The position numbers and the translations under genes were made by a program. Shown one piece after another: positions 7,397 to 14,620 of a stretch of DNA of 22,670 nt. The DNA comes from an uncultured Bacteroidales bacterium (GTDB lineage: Bacteria > Bacteroidota > Bacteroidia > Bacteroidales > Paludibacteraceae): positions 1-22,670 of the forward strand of contig CAMOJA010000020.1 of the NCBI GenBank assembly GCA_946616535.1. The letters run 5' to 3'. The notes under the pieces were generated by a model that ran no database searches, had not been told where the DNA came from, and worked only from the letters and a program-made list of their open reading frames with translations. How positions within the stretch are numbered: position 1 is the stretch's first letter; each line of letters starts with the position of its first letter.

Positions 7397-9172
7397 TTAA
7401 TCCAACTTAAGCACTGCTAAGAAAGCTTTCTGCGGCACTTCGACGTTGCCGATCTGCTTCATACGCTTCTTACCGCGTTTTTGTTTCTCGAGCAGTTTGC
7501 GCTTACGGCTGACGTCACCGCCGTAACACTTGGCGAGGACATCTTTGCGCACCTGCTTGACCGTCTCGCGGGCAATGATCTTGGCACCGATGGCGGCTTG
7601 GATAGCAATATCGAACTGCTGACGCGGAAGTAACTCCTTGAGTTTCTCGCACATGCGACGACCGAAATCGACGGCATTGTCGCGGTGGGTGAGGGTAGAA
7701 AGCGCATCGACCTGCTCGCCGTTGAGGAGGATATCCAGCTTGACGAGGTTGGACGGTCTGAAGCCGTTCATGTGCCAATCGAAGGAGGCGTAACCCTTGG
7801 AGATGGATTTGAGTTTGTCGTAGAAATCGATGACGATCTCGCCGAGGGGCATGTCGAAGAGAAGCTCCATGCGGTTGCCGGAGATATACTCCTGCTTGAC
7901 GAGTTCGCCGCGTTTGCCGAGACAAAGGGTCATGATCGGACCGATATAATCGGCGGTGGTGATGACCGACGCACGGATATAGGGCTCCTCGATGCGGTCG
8001 ATCTCCGTGAGATCAGGCATCCCGGCCGGGTTATGTACCTCGACCATACCGCCGTCTTTGGTATAGACGTTATACGAGACATTCGGGACGGTGGTGATGA
8101 CATCCATGTCGAACTCGCGATCGAGCCGCTCCTGGATGATCTCCATATGAAGCAAGCCTAAGAACCCGCAGCGGAAACCAAAGCCCAAGGCCATCGAGGA
8201 CTCCGGCTGGAAAGTGAGGGAGGCATCATTCAGTTGCAGTTTCTCGAGCGAAGCGCGCAGGTCCTCGTAGTCCTCGGACTCAATGGGATACACACCGGCG
8301 AAGACCATCGGTTTGGCTTCCTCGAAACCGGCAATGGCTTTGTCGCAAGGCCGCGCTACGTGGGTGATGGTATCACCGACTTTGACTTCGGTCGAGGTCT
8401 TGATACCGGAGATGATATATCCCACGTTACCGGCAGAGATCTCCTTACGCGGAGACATCTCGAGTTTGAGGATACCTATCTCGTCGGCGTCATACTCTTT
8501 GCCGGTGTTGACAAAACGCACTTGGTCACCGGTCTTCATCGTACCGTTAACCACTTTGAAATAGGCGATGATGCCGCGGAAAGAATTGAAGACGGAGTCG
8601 AAGACAAGGCATTGGAGCGGCGCGTTCGGGTCGCCTTTGGGCGCAGGAATACGCTCGACGATGGCGTCCAAGATCTCGGGTACGCCTTCTCCGGTCTTGG
8701 CGGAACAACGGAGGATCTCCTCGCGTTTGCAACCTAACAGATCAACGATCTCGTCCTCCACGCGCTCGGGCATGGCGTTGTCCATGTCGCATTTATTGAG
8801 GACCGGGATGATCTCGAGGTCATGCTCAATCGCCATGTAGAGGTTGGAGATGGTCTGCGCCTGCACGCCCTGCGTCGCATCGACGACAAGCACCGCTCCC
8901 TCGCAGGCGGCTATAGAACGCGAGACTTCATAAGAGAAGTCCACGTGCCCCGGAGTATCAATGAGGTTAAGGGTATAACCCTTATGTTGCATCTGGATGG
9001 CGTGCGATTTGATGGTTATGCCGCGCTCTTTCTCCAGATCCATGTCGTCCAACACCTGGTTCTCCATCTGCCGCACATCGACAGTCTTAGTGATCTCCAA
9101 CATGCGATCCGCAAGGGTCGATTTGCCGTGATCGATGTGAGCAATAATACAAAAATTACGTATCTTATCCAT
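7397..9172 (-). CDS. lepA: Elongation factor 4 (back-translocating GTPase LepA)
   Basis: This is a 591-residue ribosome-associated GTPase, full length for the family (about 595-600). GTP-binding motifs are AHIDHGKST (11-19), the switch I region ending RGITI (50-54), DTPGH (72-76) and NKCD (126-129). The C-terminal part has the LepA-specific basic region [24 protein letters not shown], which runs to near the end. LepA is thought to act on stalled or mistranslocated ribosomes. It is the first gene of the leftward unit, 30 nt inside its promoter, and is followed after 2 nt by the umuC-like gene. ATG at 9172-9170 gives the canonical N-terminus [16 protein letters not shown]. Confidence 0.98.
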   Translation of the reverse strand: MDKIRNFCIIAHIDHGKSTLADRMLEITKTVDVRQMENQVLDDMDLEKERGITIKSHAIQMQHKGYTLNLIDTPGHVDFSYEVSRSIAACEGAVLVVDATQGVQAQTISNLYMAIEHDLEIIPVLNKCDMDNAMPERVEDEIVDLLGCKREEILRCSAKTGEGVPEILDAIVERIPAPKGDPNAPLQCLVFDSVFNSFRGIIAYFKVVNGTMKTGDQVRFVNTGKEYDADEIGILKLEMSPRKEISAGNVGYIISGIKTSTEVKVGDTITHVARPCDKAIAGFEEAKPMVFAGVYPIESEDYEDLRASLEKLQLNDASLTFQPESSMALGFGFRCGFLGLLHMEIIQERLDREFDMDVITTVPNVSYNVYTKDGGMVEVHNPAGMPDLTEIDRIEEPYIRASVITTADYIGPIMTLCLGKRGELVKQEYISGNRMELLFDMPLGEIVIDFYDKLKSISKGYASFDWHMNGFRPSNLVKLDILLNGEQVDALSTLTHRDNAVDFGRRMCEKLKELLPRQQFDIAIQAAIGAKIIARETVKQVRKDVLAKCYGGDVSRKRKLLEKQKRGKKRMKQIGNVEVPQKAFLAVLKLD

Positions 9173-9204
9173 TAGGTCCTAAATATACGAAGTAAAATTC
9201 GGCG

Positions 9205-9236
9205 CAAAGATACTGATTTTTTTTGAGATATGCAAG
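9205..9236 (-). promoter_or_regulatory. lepA promoter (Bacteroidota type)
   Basis: On the minus strand, the -7 box TATCTTTG (9212-9205) matches TAnnTTTG. CTTG (9236-9233) lies 20 nt upstream as the -33 element. Transcription would start near 9198, leaving a leader of about 26 nt before the lepA ATG. The spacing and CTTG are the same as at the gdhA and pyr promoters. Confidence 0.72.
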
Positions 9237-9291
9237 AATCTCCGTATTTTTTTCTTTTTTGGCGGAAAAATCGGCGGAATGTCAAGTAAAG

Positions 9292-9326
9292 TTAGCAAAA
9301 ATAAAATTGTAGGATTTTGTTGCTAA
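9292..9326. promoter_or_regulatory. Inverted repeat just upstream of the pyr promoter
   Basis: TTAGCAA at 9292-9298 is exactly mirrored by TTGCTAA at 9320-9326. An inner pair, AAAAT/ATTTT, flanks TGTAGG. The right arm ends 4 nt before the -33 box of the pyr promoter. This could be a regulator-binding site for the nucleotide cluster. In an AT-rich spacer a chance origin is possible, and no known regulator motif was recognised. Confidence 0.4.
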
Positions 9327-9330
9327 AAAA

Positions 9331-9362
9331 CTTGTGAATGTCAAAAAATAATTGTAACTTTG
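9331..9362 (+). promoter_or_regulatory. Promoter of the pyr-gua-pur cluster
   Basis: The -7 box TAACTTTG (9355-9362) fits TAnnTTTG exactly, and CTTG (9331-9334) lies 20 nt upstream. Transcription would start near 9369, giving a leader of about 46 nt before pyrC. This is the only promoter I found for the genes running to the right edge. It faces away from the lepA promoter, with about 95 bp between the two -33 boxes. Confidence 0.75.
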
Positions 9363-9375
9363 CACTCGGTTTTTG

Positions 9376-9397
9376 ATACTGCTTCGAAAAGAAGTAT
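9376..9397 (+). promoter_or_regulatory. Hairpin in the pyrC leader
   Basis: ATACT (9376-9380) pairs with AGTAT (9393-9397). After one G-A mismatch, CTT pairs with AAG around a CGAA loop. It sits between the expected transcription start and the pyrC ATG. No U tract follows, so it is not an intrinsic terminator, and it does not resemble a PyrR-binding loop that I can recognise. A role in mRNA stability or regulation is only a possibility. Confidence 0.35.
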
Positions 9398-9414
9398 AAA
9401 CGTAAGAAATCACA

Positions 9415-10536
9415 ATGAGTCTGTTAGGAAAAATACGAATACCCGGTTTCGTGGATATGCATGTGCATTTCCGTGAGCCGGGTTTCGCGTATAAAGAGAC
9501 GATTCTCACGGGGAGTGAGGCGGCTGCGCGTGCGGGTTACAGTGATGTGTTCACTATGCCTAATGTGAACCCTGCGCCCGATACGATGGATCATCTGCGC
9601 GCTCAGATGGACATTATTGCGCGTGACAGCCACATTGGCGTCCATCCGTACGCAAGTATCACCCTCGGCCAGAAAGGCGAGGGTGAACTCGTTAATATAG
9701 AGGAATTGAGCGCGCACGTAGCGGGTTTCTCGGATGACGGCAGAGGTATTCAAGACGAGGGGTTGATGCGCGAGGCAATGCGGCGGATTGCGGCGGTGGA
9801 CAGTATGATTGTGGAGCATTGTGAGGTGAACAGTCTGCTGCGCGGCGGATATATCCACGACGGCGAGTACGCCCGCAAGCATGGTCATCGGGGTATCTGC
9901 TCGGAGAGCGAATGGCGCGAGATAGAGCGGAATATACGTCTGAGTGCTGAGACCGGATGCCGGTTGCATATCTGTCATATATCCACCAAAGAGAGCGTAC
10001 AACTCATTCGGGACGCCAAAGCCGACGGGATCCCGGTGACCTGTGAGACCGCGCCGCATTATCTGCTGCTCAACGACCGCATGATTGAGGAAGACGGACG
10101 ATGGAAGATGAATCCGCCGATTCGTTCGGTAGCCGACCAGATGGCGCTGATAGGAGGCATCATCGATGGTACGATAGATGTGATAGCTACCGATCATGCG
10201 CCGCATAGCGCCGAGGAGAAGAGCCGCGGATTAGATAAGAGCGCTTTCGGGATTGTGGGAATCGAGACGGCCTTCCCCTTGTTATATACCTATCTGGTGA
10301 AAAACGACGTGATCACGATGGAACGCCTTATAGAATTAATGAGCACGCGTGCACGCGAGATAACGGGGCTGGCGGAAGACAGTTGGGTGACGATCGATCT
10401 GGATGCCCATTATACCATCGACCCTGCGCAGTTTGTGTCCTTGGGCAAAAGTACGCCGTTTGAAGGGTGGGAAGTCTATGGAAGATGTGTCAAAAACGAA
10501 GTTCGGGGGAAGGTCGTTTTTGAAATTGAAAGTTGA
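9415..10536 (+). CDS. pyrC: Dihydroorotase, class I type, short N-terminus
   Basis: This enzyme cyclises N-carbamoyl-aspartate to dihydroorotate, the third step of UMP synthesis. Metal and substrate motifs are DMHVHFREPG (H16, H18, R20), the class I FSDDG (D107 region), EHCE (H135), ICHIS (H188) and TDHAPH (D260). Similarity is highest to the B. subtilis-type PyrC (PYASIT, GIQDEGLM, FGIVGIETAFPLLYT). At 373 residues it is about 50 shorter than usual: the barrel starts at residue 10, so the N-terminal beta-sandwich segment is missing. An in-frame TAA at 9403-9405 and the promoter at 9331-9362 exclude an upstream start. It is the first gene of the cluster, and its stop lies in a heptad array shared with pyrK. 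Confidence 0.95.
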   Translation: MSLLGKIRIPGFVDMHVHFREPGFAYKETILTGSEAAARAGYSDVFTMPNVNPAPDTMDHLRAQMDIIARDSHIGVHPYASITLGQKGEGELVNIEELSAHVAGFSDDGRGIQDEGLMREAMRRIAAVDSMIVEHCEVNSLLRGGYIHDGEYARKHGHRGICSESEWREIERNIRLSAETGCRLHICHISTKESVQLIRDAKADGIPVTCETAPHYLLLNDRMIEEDGRWKMNPPIRSVADQMALIGGIIDGTIDVIATDHAPHSAEEKSRGLDKSAFGIVGIETAFPLLYTYLVKNDVITMERLIELMSTRAREITGLAEDSWVTIDLDAHYTIDPAQFVSLGKSTPFEGWEVYGRCVKNEVRGKVVFEIES

Positions 10537-10558
10537 CAGTTGAAAGTTGACAGTTGAA
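10531..10558 (+). repeat. Tandem heptad array at the pyrC / pyrK junction
   Basis: Four head-to-tail 7-nt units alternate AGTTGAC and AGTTGAA. The pyrC stop (TGA, 10534-10536) is in unit 1, and the pyrK start (TTG, 10554-10556) is in unit 4, exactly 21 nt after the TTG of unit 1. The whole 17-nt intergenic space is repeat. Each unit contains TTGA, which supplies both a start (TTG) and a stop (TGA). Confidence 0.92.
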
Positions 10559-11276
10559 AGGAAATTGGCACATAGTGAGCAATGAACGGATTGCGGAGAA
10601 AATCTATCGCATGATCCTGCAGGGCAAGACGGAAGGCATTCGTCCGGGGCAATTCGTGGAGATAGCGATACCGGGTTTGTTTCTGAGACGACCGATCTCG
10701 GTGAGCGATATCCACGGTGACGAGCTGGCGATCATCTATAAGGTTGTCGGACAAGGCACCGACCGCATGGCGGCGATGTCAGCCGGCGAAGAACTCGATA
10801 TCCTTACGGGCTTGGGCAACGGCTATGACTTGAGCCTATGCGGCAACGAAGCGCTGCTGATAGGAGGTGGAGTAGGAGTACCACCGCTGATTTATGTCGC
10901 CAAGAAACTGCGTGAGACGGGAAAGAAAGTCCGCGTAGTGATGGGATTCAATACGAAAGACAAAGTATTTGGCGAAGAAGCGTTTAGAGCCTTAGGATGC
11001 GAAACGACGGTCTGCACGATGGATGGCAGTTATGGTGTCAAAGGCGTCGTGACCGACGTGATAGAGAAGCCTGCTCCGTATTATTACGCTTGTGGCCCGC
11101 TGCCGATGATCAAGGCGATTATGCGGACGATAGGCACGAACGGACAAATCAGCATGGAGGAGCGTATGGGTTGCGGCGTGGGAATATGCGTCGGATGCAC
11201 GATAGAGACCAAAGAGGGTTTCAAACGAGTATGTAAAGAAGGACCGGTGTTTAGCGCGTCCGCGCTGAAGATTTGA
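10554..11276 (+). CDS. pyrK: Dihydroorotate dehydrogenase B, electron-transfer subunit
   Basis: This FAD and [2Fe-2S] subunit passes electrons from dihydroorotate, oxidised by PyrD, to NAD. The 240 residues have the flavin-binding RRPISVSD (45-52), the nucleotide-binding LLIGGGVGVPPL (101-112), CGPLPM (180-185) and a cysteine cluster, C207, C212, C215 and C227 (CGVGICVGC then C), for the iron-sulfur centre. The start is TTG at 10554, because an in-frame TGA lies two codons upstream and the next ATG (Met20) would remove conserved N-terminal residues (VSNERIAEKIYRM). This TTG lies in the last unit of the heptad array. pyrD follows 17 nt downstream, again with a TTG start. Confidence 0.95.
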   Translation: MKGNWHIVSNERIAEKIYRMILQGKTEGIRPGQFVEIAIPGLFLRRPISVSDIHGDELAIIYKVVGQGTDRMAAMSAGEELDILTGLGNGYDLSLCGNEALLIGGGVGVPPLIYVAKKLRETGKKVRVVMGFNTKDKVFGEEAFRALGCETTVCTMDGSYGVKGVVTDVIEKPAPYYYACGPLPMIKAIMRTIGTNGQISMEERMGCGVGICVGCTIETKEGFKRVCKEGPVFSASALKI

Positions 11277-11305
11277 AATTGGATATTTGAAATTTGAAAA
11301 TTGAT
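11271..11305 (+). repeat. Degenerate heptad array at the pyrK / pyrD junction
   Basis: Five units in 7-nt register read ATTTGAA, ATTGGAT, ATTTGAA, ATTTGAA and AATTGAT. The pyrK stop (TGA, 11274-11276) is in unit 1 and the pyrD start (TTG, 11294-11296) is in unit 4, the same geometry as at the pyrC/pyrK junction although the unit sequence differs. Confidence 0.75.
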
Positions 11306-12199
11306 TTAGGACATATTGAATTGCAAAACCCGGTGATACCGGCAAGCGGGACCTGTGGTTTTGGTCAGGAGATGAGCGAGTGGTTCGATCTGAACCTCCT
11401 CGGTGCTATCTCTACCAAAGGCACGACGCGTGAAGCGCGTTACGGCAACGCTTTACCGCGTATCGCAGAGTGTGGCGGCGCAGGAATGCTGAATGCCGTC
11501 GGGTTGCAGAACCCCGGTGTGGAGGAAGTCATCCGACATGAGATGCCGGCCTTACGCGCCATCTACAAGGGACCGATCATTGCGAACATCAGCGGCTTCA
11601 GTATCAACGAATACGCGTACGTATGTGAGCGAATAGATAAGGAGACGGACGCAGCGATTCTGGAGGTGAATATCTCCTGCCCGAACGTCCATAACGGAGG
11701 CATGGCTTTTGGCACGAATCCCGAAGCGGCAGCAGCGGTGACGAAGGCAGTCAAAGCCGTAACGAACAAACCGGTATTTATGAAACTGAGTCCGAACGTG
11801 ACGGACATCGCTTCTATAGCGAGGGCATGTGTGGAAGCCGGCGCAGATGGTCTTTGTCTTATCAATACGGTACTCGGCATGCGGATCGATATCAAACGGC
11901 GCAAACCGGTTCTCGCCAATATCTACGGCGGTTATTCGGGACCGGGTGTGTTCCCCATTGCGCTGAGGATGGTACACCAGGTGCATAAAGCGTGCCCCGA
12001 TACACCGATCATCGGTTGCGGCGGAGTGACAAAAGCAGAGGACGTGATTGAGATGATGATGGCAGGCGCAAGTGCCGTAGAGATAGGGGCTGCGAGTCTG
12101 CAAAACCCCAAGGCGTGCCGGGAGATTATAGAGGCACTGCCGACGGTGATGAAAGAATTGAAGATAGACCACTTACAAGATATAATAGGGATTGTATGA
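11294..12199 (+). CDS. pyrD: Dihydroorotate dehydrogenase, class 1B catalytic subunit
   Basis: This cytoplasmic FMN enzyme oxidises dihydroorotate to orotate, with PyrK passing electrons to NAD. The 301 residues show the class 1 signature: NPVIPASGT (12-20), ISTKGTT (39-45), NISCPNV with catalytic Cys129, KLSPNV and the FMN phosphate region IIGCGGVTKAEDVIEMMMAGA. A catalytic Cys rather than Ser, together with the adjacent pyrK, places it in class 1B, which is soluble and NAD-linked, rather than in the quinone-linked class 2. The start is TTG at 11294; an in-frame TGA lies two codons upstream, and the next Met (residue 27) is inside the conserved core. It overlaps pyrF through ATGA. Confidence 0.96.
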   Translation: MKIDLGHIELQNPVIPASGTCGFGQEMSEWFDLNLLGAISTKGTTREARYGNALPRIAECGGAGMLNAVGLQNPGVEEVIRHEMPALRAIYKGPIIANISGFSINEYAYVCERIDKETDAAILEVNISCPNVHNGGMAFGTNPEAAAAVTKAVKAVTNKPVFMKLSPNVTDIASIARACVEAGADGLCLINTVLGMRIDIKRRKPVLANIYGGYSGPGVFPIALRMVHQVHKACPDTPIIGCGGVTKAEDVIEMMMAGASAVEIGAASLQNPKACREIIEALPTVMKELKIDHLQDIIGIV

Positions 12200-12894
12200 A
12201 AAGAGATGTAATCATAGCGTGTGATTTTTCGAGCGCAGATGCGACGTATGCCTTTCTGGACCGTTTCACGGAGGAGAAGCCGTTCGTGAAGATCGGCATG
12301 GAGCTGTACTACGCCGAGGGCCCGGCTATCGTCCGGGAGATCCGGCGTCGCGGTCATCCGGTGTTTTTGGATCTGAAGCTGCACGACATCCCTAATACGG
12401 TAGAGAAAGCGATGAGGGTGCTCTCGCATCTGGATGTGCAGATGGTTAACCTGCACGCGGCAGGTACGAAAGCGATGATGGAGGCAGCACTGAGAGGTCT
12501 GACACGCGAAGACGGCACACGGCCGATACTGCTCGCCGTGACCCAACTGACCTCGACGAGCGAGGAGCGGATGCACGACGAGTTGCTCATCAGTGGCAGC
12601 ATCGCCGATTGCGTCTGCCATTATGCCCAAATGGCGAAAGAGGCCGGTCTGGACGGCGTCGTTTGTTCGCCGCTGGAGGCAGGGATGGTCAAAGAGAAAT
12701 GCGGCAAAGCGTTTCTGACCGTGACTCCCGGAATCCGTTTTGCGGATGGGGTTGTGGGTGATCAGGTACGTATCACCACGCCCGCCCGCGCCAAAGAGAT
12801 AGGCTCGGATTTTATTGTGGTGGGAAGACCTATTACTGCCGCAGAAGATCCCGTAGCGGCGTATCGAAAATGCGTAAAAGAGTTTAGAGAATGA
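12196..12894 (+). CDS. pyrF: Orotidine 5'-phosphate decarboxylase (short, B. subtilis-like form)
   Basis: This enzyme decarboxylates OMP to UMP, the last step of the pathway. At 232 residues it belongs to the short form of the family. The active-site motif is DLKLHDIPNTV (59-69), with catalytic Lys61 and the partner aspartates D59 and D64. The phosphate-binding end is TPGIRF and later VVGRPIT. ATG at 12196 is chosen because it overlaps the pyrD stop as ATGA and gives the canonical N-terminus MKRDVIIACDF; the frame is open further upstream only inside pyrD. From memory, the pyrF of well-known Bacteroides species is the longer (about 274 residues) form, so this type may have a different history. 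Confidence 0.95.
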   Translation: MKRDVIIACDFSSADATYAFLDRFTEEKPFVKIGMELYYAEGPAIVREIRRRGHPVFLDLKLHDIPNTVEKAMRVLSHLDVQMVNLHAAGTKAMMEAALRGLTREDGTRPILLAVTQLTSTSEERMHDELLISGSIADCVCHYAQMAKEAGLDGVVCSPLEAGMVKEKCGKAFLTVTPGIRFADGVVGDQVRITTPARAKEIGSDFIVVGRPITAAEDPVAAYRKCVKEFRE

Positions 12895-12938
12895 TGGAAT
12901 GATGAAATGATGGAATGATGGAATGATGGAATGATGAA
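12891..12938 (+). repeat. Tandem octamer array at the pyrF / pyrE junction
   Basis: Six consecutive 8-nt units of ATGATGRA, units 2 and 6 with A and the others with G at position 7. The pyrF stop (TGA, 12892-12894) is in unit 1 and the pyrE start (ATG, 12931) is in unit 6. The array fills the whole 36-nt gap and contains twelve ATG triplets. As 8 is not a multiple of 3, gain or loss of a unit moves these across frames. Confidence 0.95.
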
Positions 12939-13551
12939 AAGTTTAAGTGAACAAATAGCAGCGGATCTGCTGCGTATCAAGGCCGTGTTCCTGCGCCCGA
13001 ACGACCCGTTCACCTGGGCGAGCGGCATCAAGAGTCCGATATACTGCGACAACCGCCTGACGCTGAGTGACGTGGCGGTGCGCGAAGATGTGGAGAACGG
13101 TTTGGCTGAGACAATCAAGCAGTACTATCCCGAGGCGGAAGTGCTGATGGGTACTTCGACCGCCGGCATCGCCCATGCAGCGATTACGGCAACCAAACTG
13201 AACCTGCCGATGGGGTATGTTCGTTCCGGCGCCAAAGATCACGGAAGGCAGAACCAGATAGAAGGCAAACTTCTCCCGGGGCAGAAAGTGGTGGTGGTTG
13301 AGGATCTGATTTCGACTGCCGGCAGTTGTCTGGAGGTGGTAGAAGTGCTGCGCGAAGCAGGCGCCGAAGTCTTGGGAATCGTGTCGATCTTCACGTATGG
13401 CATGAAGAAAGGTCTGAACCGTCTGGCGGAAGCGAAAGTGGAGAACCACAGCCTGAGCAACCTCGATGTGCTCGCCGAAGTGGCGGTCAAAGAGGGGTAT
13501 ATCTCCGCACAAGAGAAAGTAGAACTGATACAATTTAGAGATAACTTATGA
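12931..13551 (+). CDS. pyrE: Orotate phosphoribosyltransferase
   Basis: This enzyme joins orotate and PRPP to form OMP. The 206 residues have the PRPP-binding motif [13 protein letters not shown] (120-132, with E124/D125), the flexible catalytic loop [11 protein letters not shown] (102-112) and the orotate-side [14 protein letters not shown] (29-42). The start is the ATG in the last unit of the octamer array (12931); the second ATG of that unit (12934) would remove one residue, and sequence cannot decide between them. Earlier in-frame ATGs in the array run into a TGA. It overlaps pyrB by ATGA. Confidence 0.95.
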   Translation: MMKSLSEQIAADLLRIKAVFLRPNDPFTWASGIKSPIYCDNRLTLSDVAVREDVENGLAETIKQYYPEAEVLMGTSTAGIAHAAITATKLNLPMGYVRSGAKDHGRQNQIEGKLLPGQKVVVVEDLISTAGSCLEVVEVLREAGAEVLGIVSIFTYGMKKGLNRLAEAKVENHSLSNLDVLAEVAVKEGYISAQEKVELIQFRDNL

Positions 13552-14603
13552 GACATCTATTAGACTCAACGGATCTGACGACGCAGGAGATTGAGAAGAT
13601 CGTTCTTCGCGCCATGGACATCATCGACCATCCGGAGCAGTATTCCGAAGCATGCAAGGGTAAGAAACTCGCGACGCTGTTCTACGAACCGAGCACTCGT
13701 ACGAGGCTTAGTTTTACGGCCGCGATGATGGAGCTAGGCGGTCAGGTGTTAGGATTCAGCGACGCGCGCTCGTCCTCCGTCAGCAAAGGCGAGACGGTCG
13801 CAGACACGGTGCGTGTGGTGAGCGCGTTCGCGGATATCATCGCCATGCGCCACTATAAAGAAGGTGCGCCGAGGGTAGCGAGTGAGTTTAGCCGGATACC
13901 GGTCATCAATGCCGGCGACGGAGGTCACAGCCATCCGACGCAGACGATGACCGACCTGCTGACCATCCGTCGTGAGTTAGGACGGTTCGAGAACCTGACG
14001 ATAGGTCTCTGCGGCGATCTCAAATACGGTCGTACGGTACACTCGCTCATCAAAGCCATGCGCCGTTACGAAGGAGTGCGGTTTGTGCTGATTGCTCCGA
14101 AAGAGCTGGCACTGCCGGACTACATGAAAGCGGAGTTAGGAGACGCTTATATGGAGGTCTCCACGCTCGAAGAGGCGATGCCGATTGTCGATGTGCTGTA
14201 CATGACCCGCGTGCAACAAGAACGTTTTGCGGATAAAGATGAGTACGAGCGTCTGAAAGACTCGTTTATCCTGGATGAGCGGCTGATGGCGTTAGGCAAG
14301 CCCTCGATGATTGTTCTCCATCCGCTGCCCCGTGTGAATGAGATCACCGTTGGCGTGGACAAAGACCCGCGTGCTGCGTATTTCCGCCAGGTGGAGAACG
14401 GTAAGTACGTCCGCAAGGCGATTATCTATACGCTTCTGAGCGATGAGTACCTGCAGGCAGAGCCGACAGGCCATCAAGGCGAAGCTAGTACCTGTGCCTG
14501 CCATAACGACCGCTGTATCGCCACGACCGAACCCGTTGAGCAGAAGGCTTATATCGACAAGGACGGCGTGAAGAGATGCTTCTACTGCGACCACATGTTG
14601 TAA
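13548..14603 (+). CDS. pyrB: Aspartate carbamoyltransferase with C-terminal PyrI-like zinc segment
   Basis: This enzyme condenses carbamoyl phosphate and aspartate, the committed step of UMP synthesis. Residues 1-303 are a complete catalytic chain: FYEPSTRTR (45-53), SSSVSKGET (Lys80), [10 protein letters not shown] (123-132), TRVQQERF (220-227) and HPLPR (258-262). Residues 304-351 are extra. They contain C318-x4-C323-x20-C344-x2-C347, with the context CIATTEPV and KRCFYCDHM. This closely matches the zinc-binding end of the regulatory chain PyrI of E. coli (C109-x4-C114-x23-C138-x2-C141, with EPV after the second Cys and KCKYCE). The nucleotide-binding half of PyrI is absent, and no pyrI gene is in the window. 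It overlaps pyrE by ATGA. The fusion interpretation is strong but rests on motif matching. Confidence 0.95.
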   Translation: MRHLLDSTDLTTQEIEKIVLRAMDIIDHPEQYSEACKGKKLATLFYEPSTRTRLSFTAAMMELGGQVLGFSDARSSSVSKGETVADTVRVVSAFADIIAMRHYKEGAPRVASEFSRIPVINAGDGGHSHPTQTMTDLLTIRRELGRFENLTIGLCGDLKYGRTVHSLIKAMRRYEGVRFVLIAPKELALPDYMKAELGDAYMEVSTLEEAMPIVDVLYMTRVQQERFADKDEYERLKDSFILDERLMALGKPSMIVLHPLPRVNEITVGVDKDPRAAYFRQVENGKYVRKAIIYTLLSDEYLQAEPTGHQGEASTCACHNDRCIATTEPVEQKAYIDKDGVKRCFYCDHML

Positions 14604-14620
14604 CTAAAAATACTACCGAT

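Noticed and set aside
9246..9260. T-rich tract in the divergent region as a terminator
   Set aside because: No stable stem precedes it, and both flanking genes point away from it.
10531..10558. CRISPR array or phage attachment site as an explanation for the heptads
   Set aside because: Units are 7 nt with no spacers, and no cas or integrase genes are present. They are simple tandem repeats.
12115..12195. Upstream extension of pyrF within pyrD
   Set aside because: The frame is open by chance inside pyrD; MKRDVIIACDF at 12196 is the normal PyrF start and forms an ATGA overlap.
14576..14620. Upstream extension of guaB into pyrB
   Set aside because: The added residues (MLLLRPHVV...) do not belong to IMP dehydrogenase, and the canonical N-terminus begins at the ATG at 14621.
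14604..14620. A separate promoter for guaB in the 17-nt gap after pyrB
   Set aside because: The gap has no TAnnTTTG box and is too short for a full promoter. One inside pyrB was not found by eye but cannot be fully excluded.
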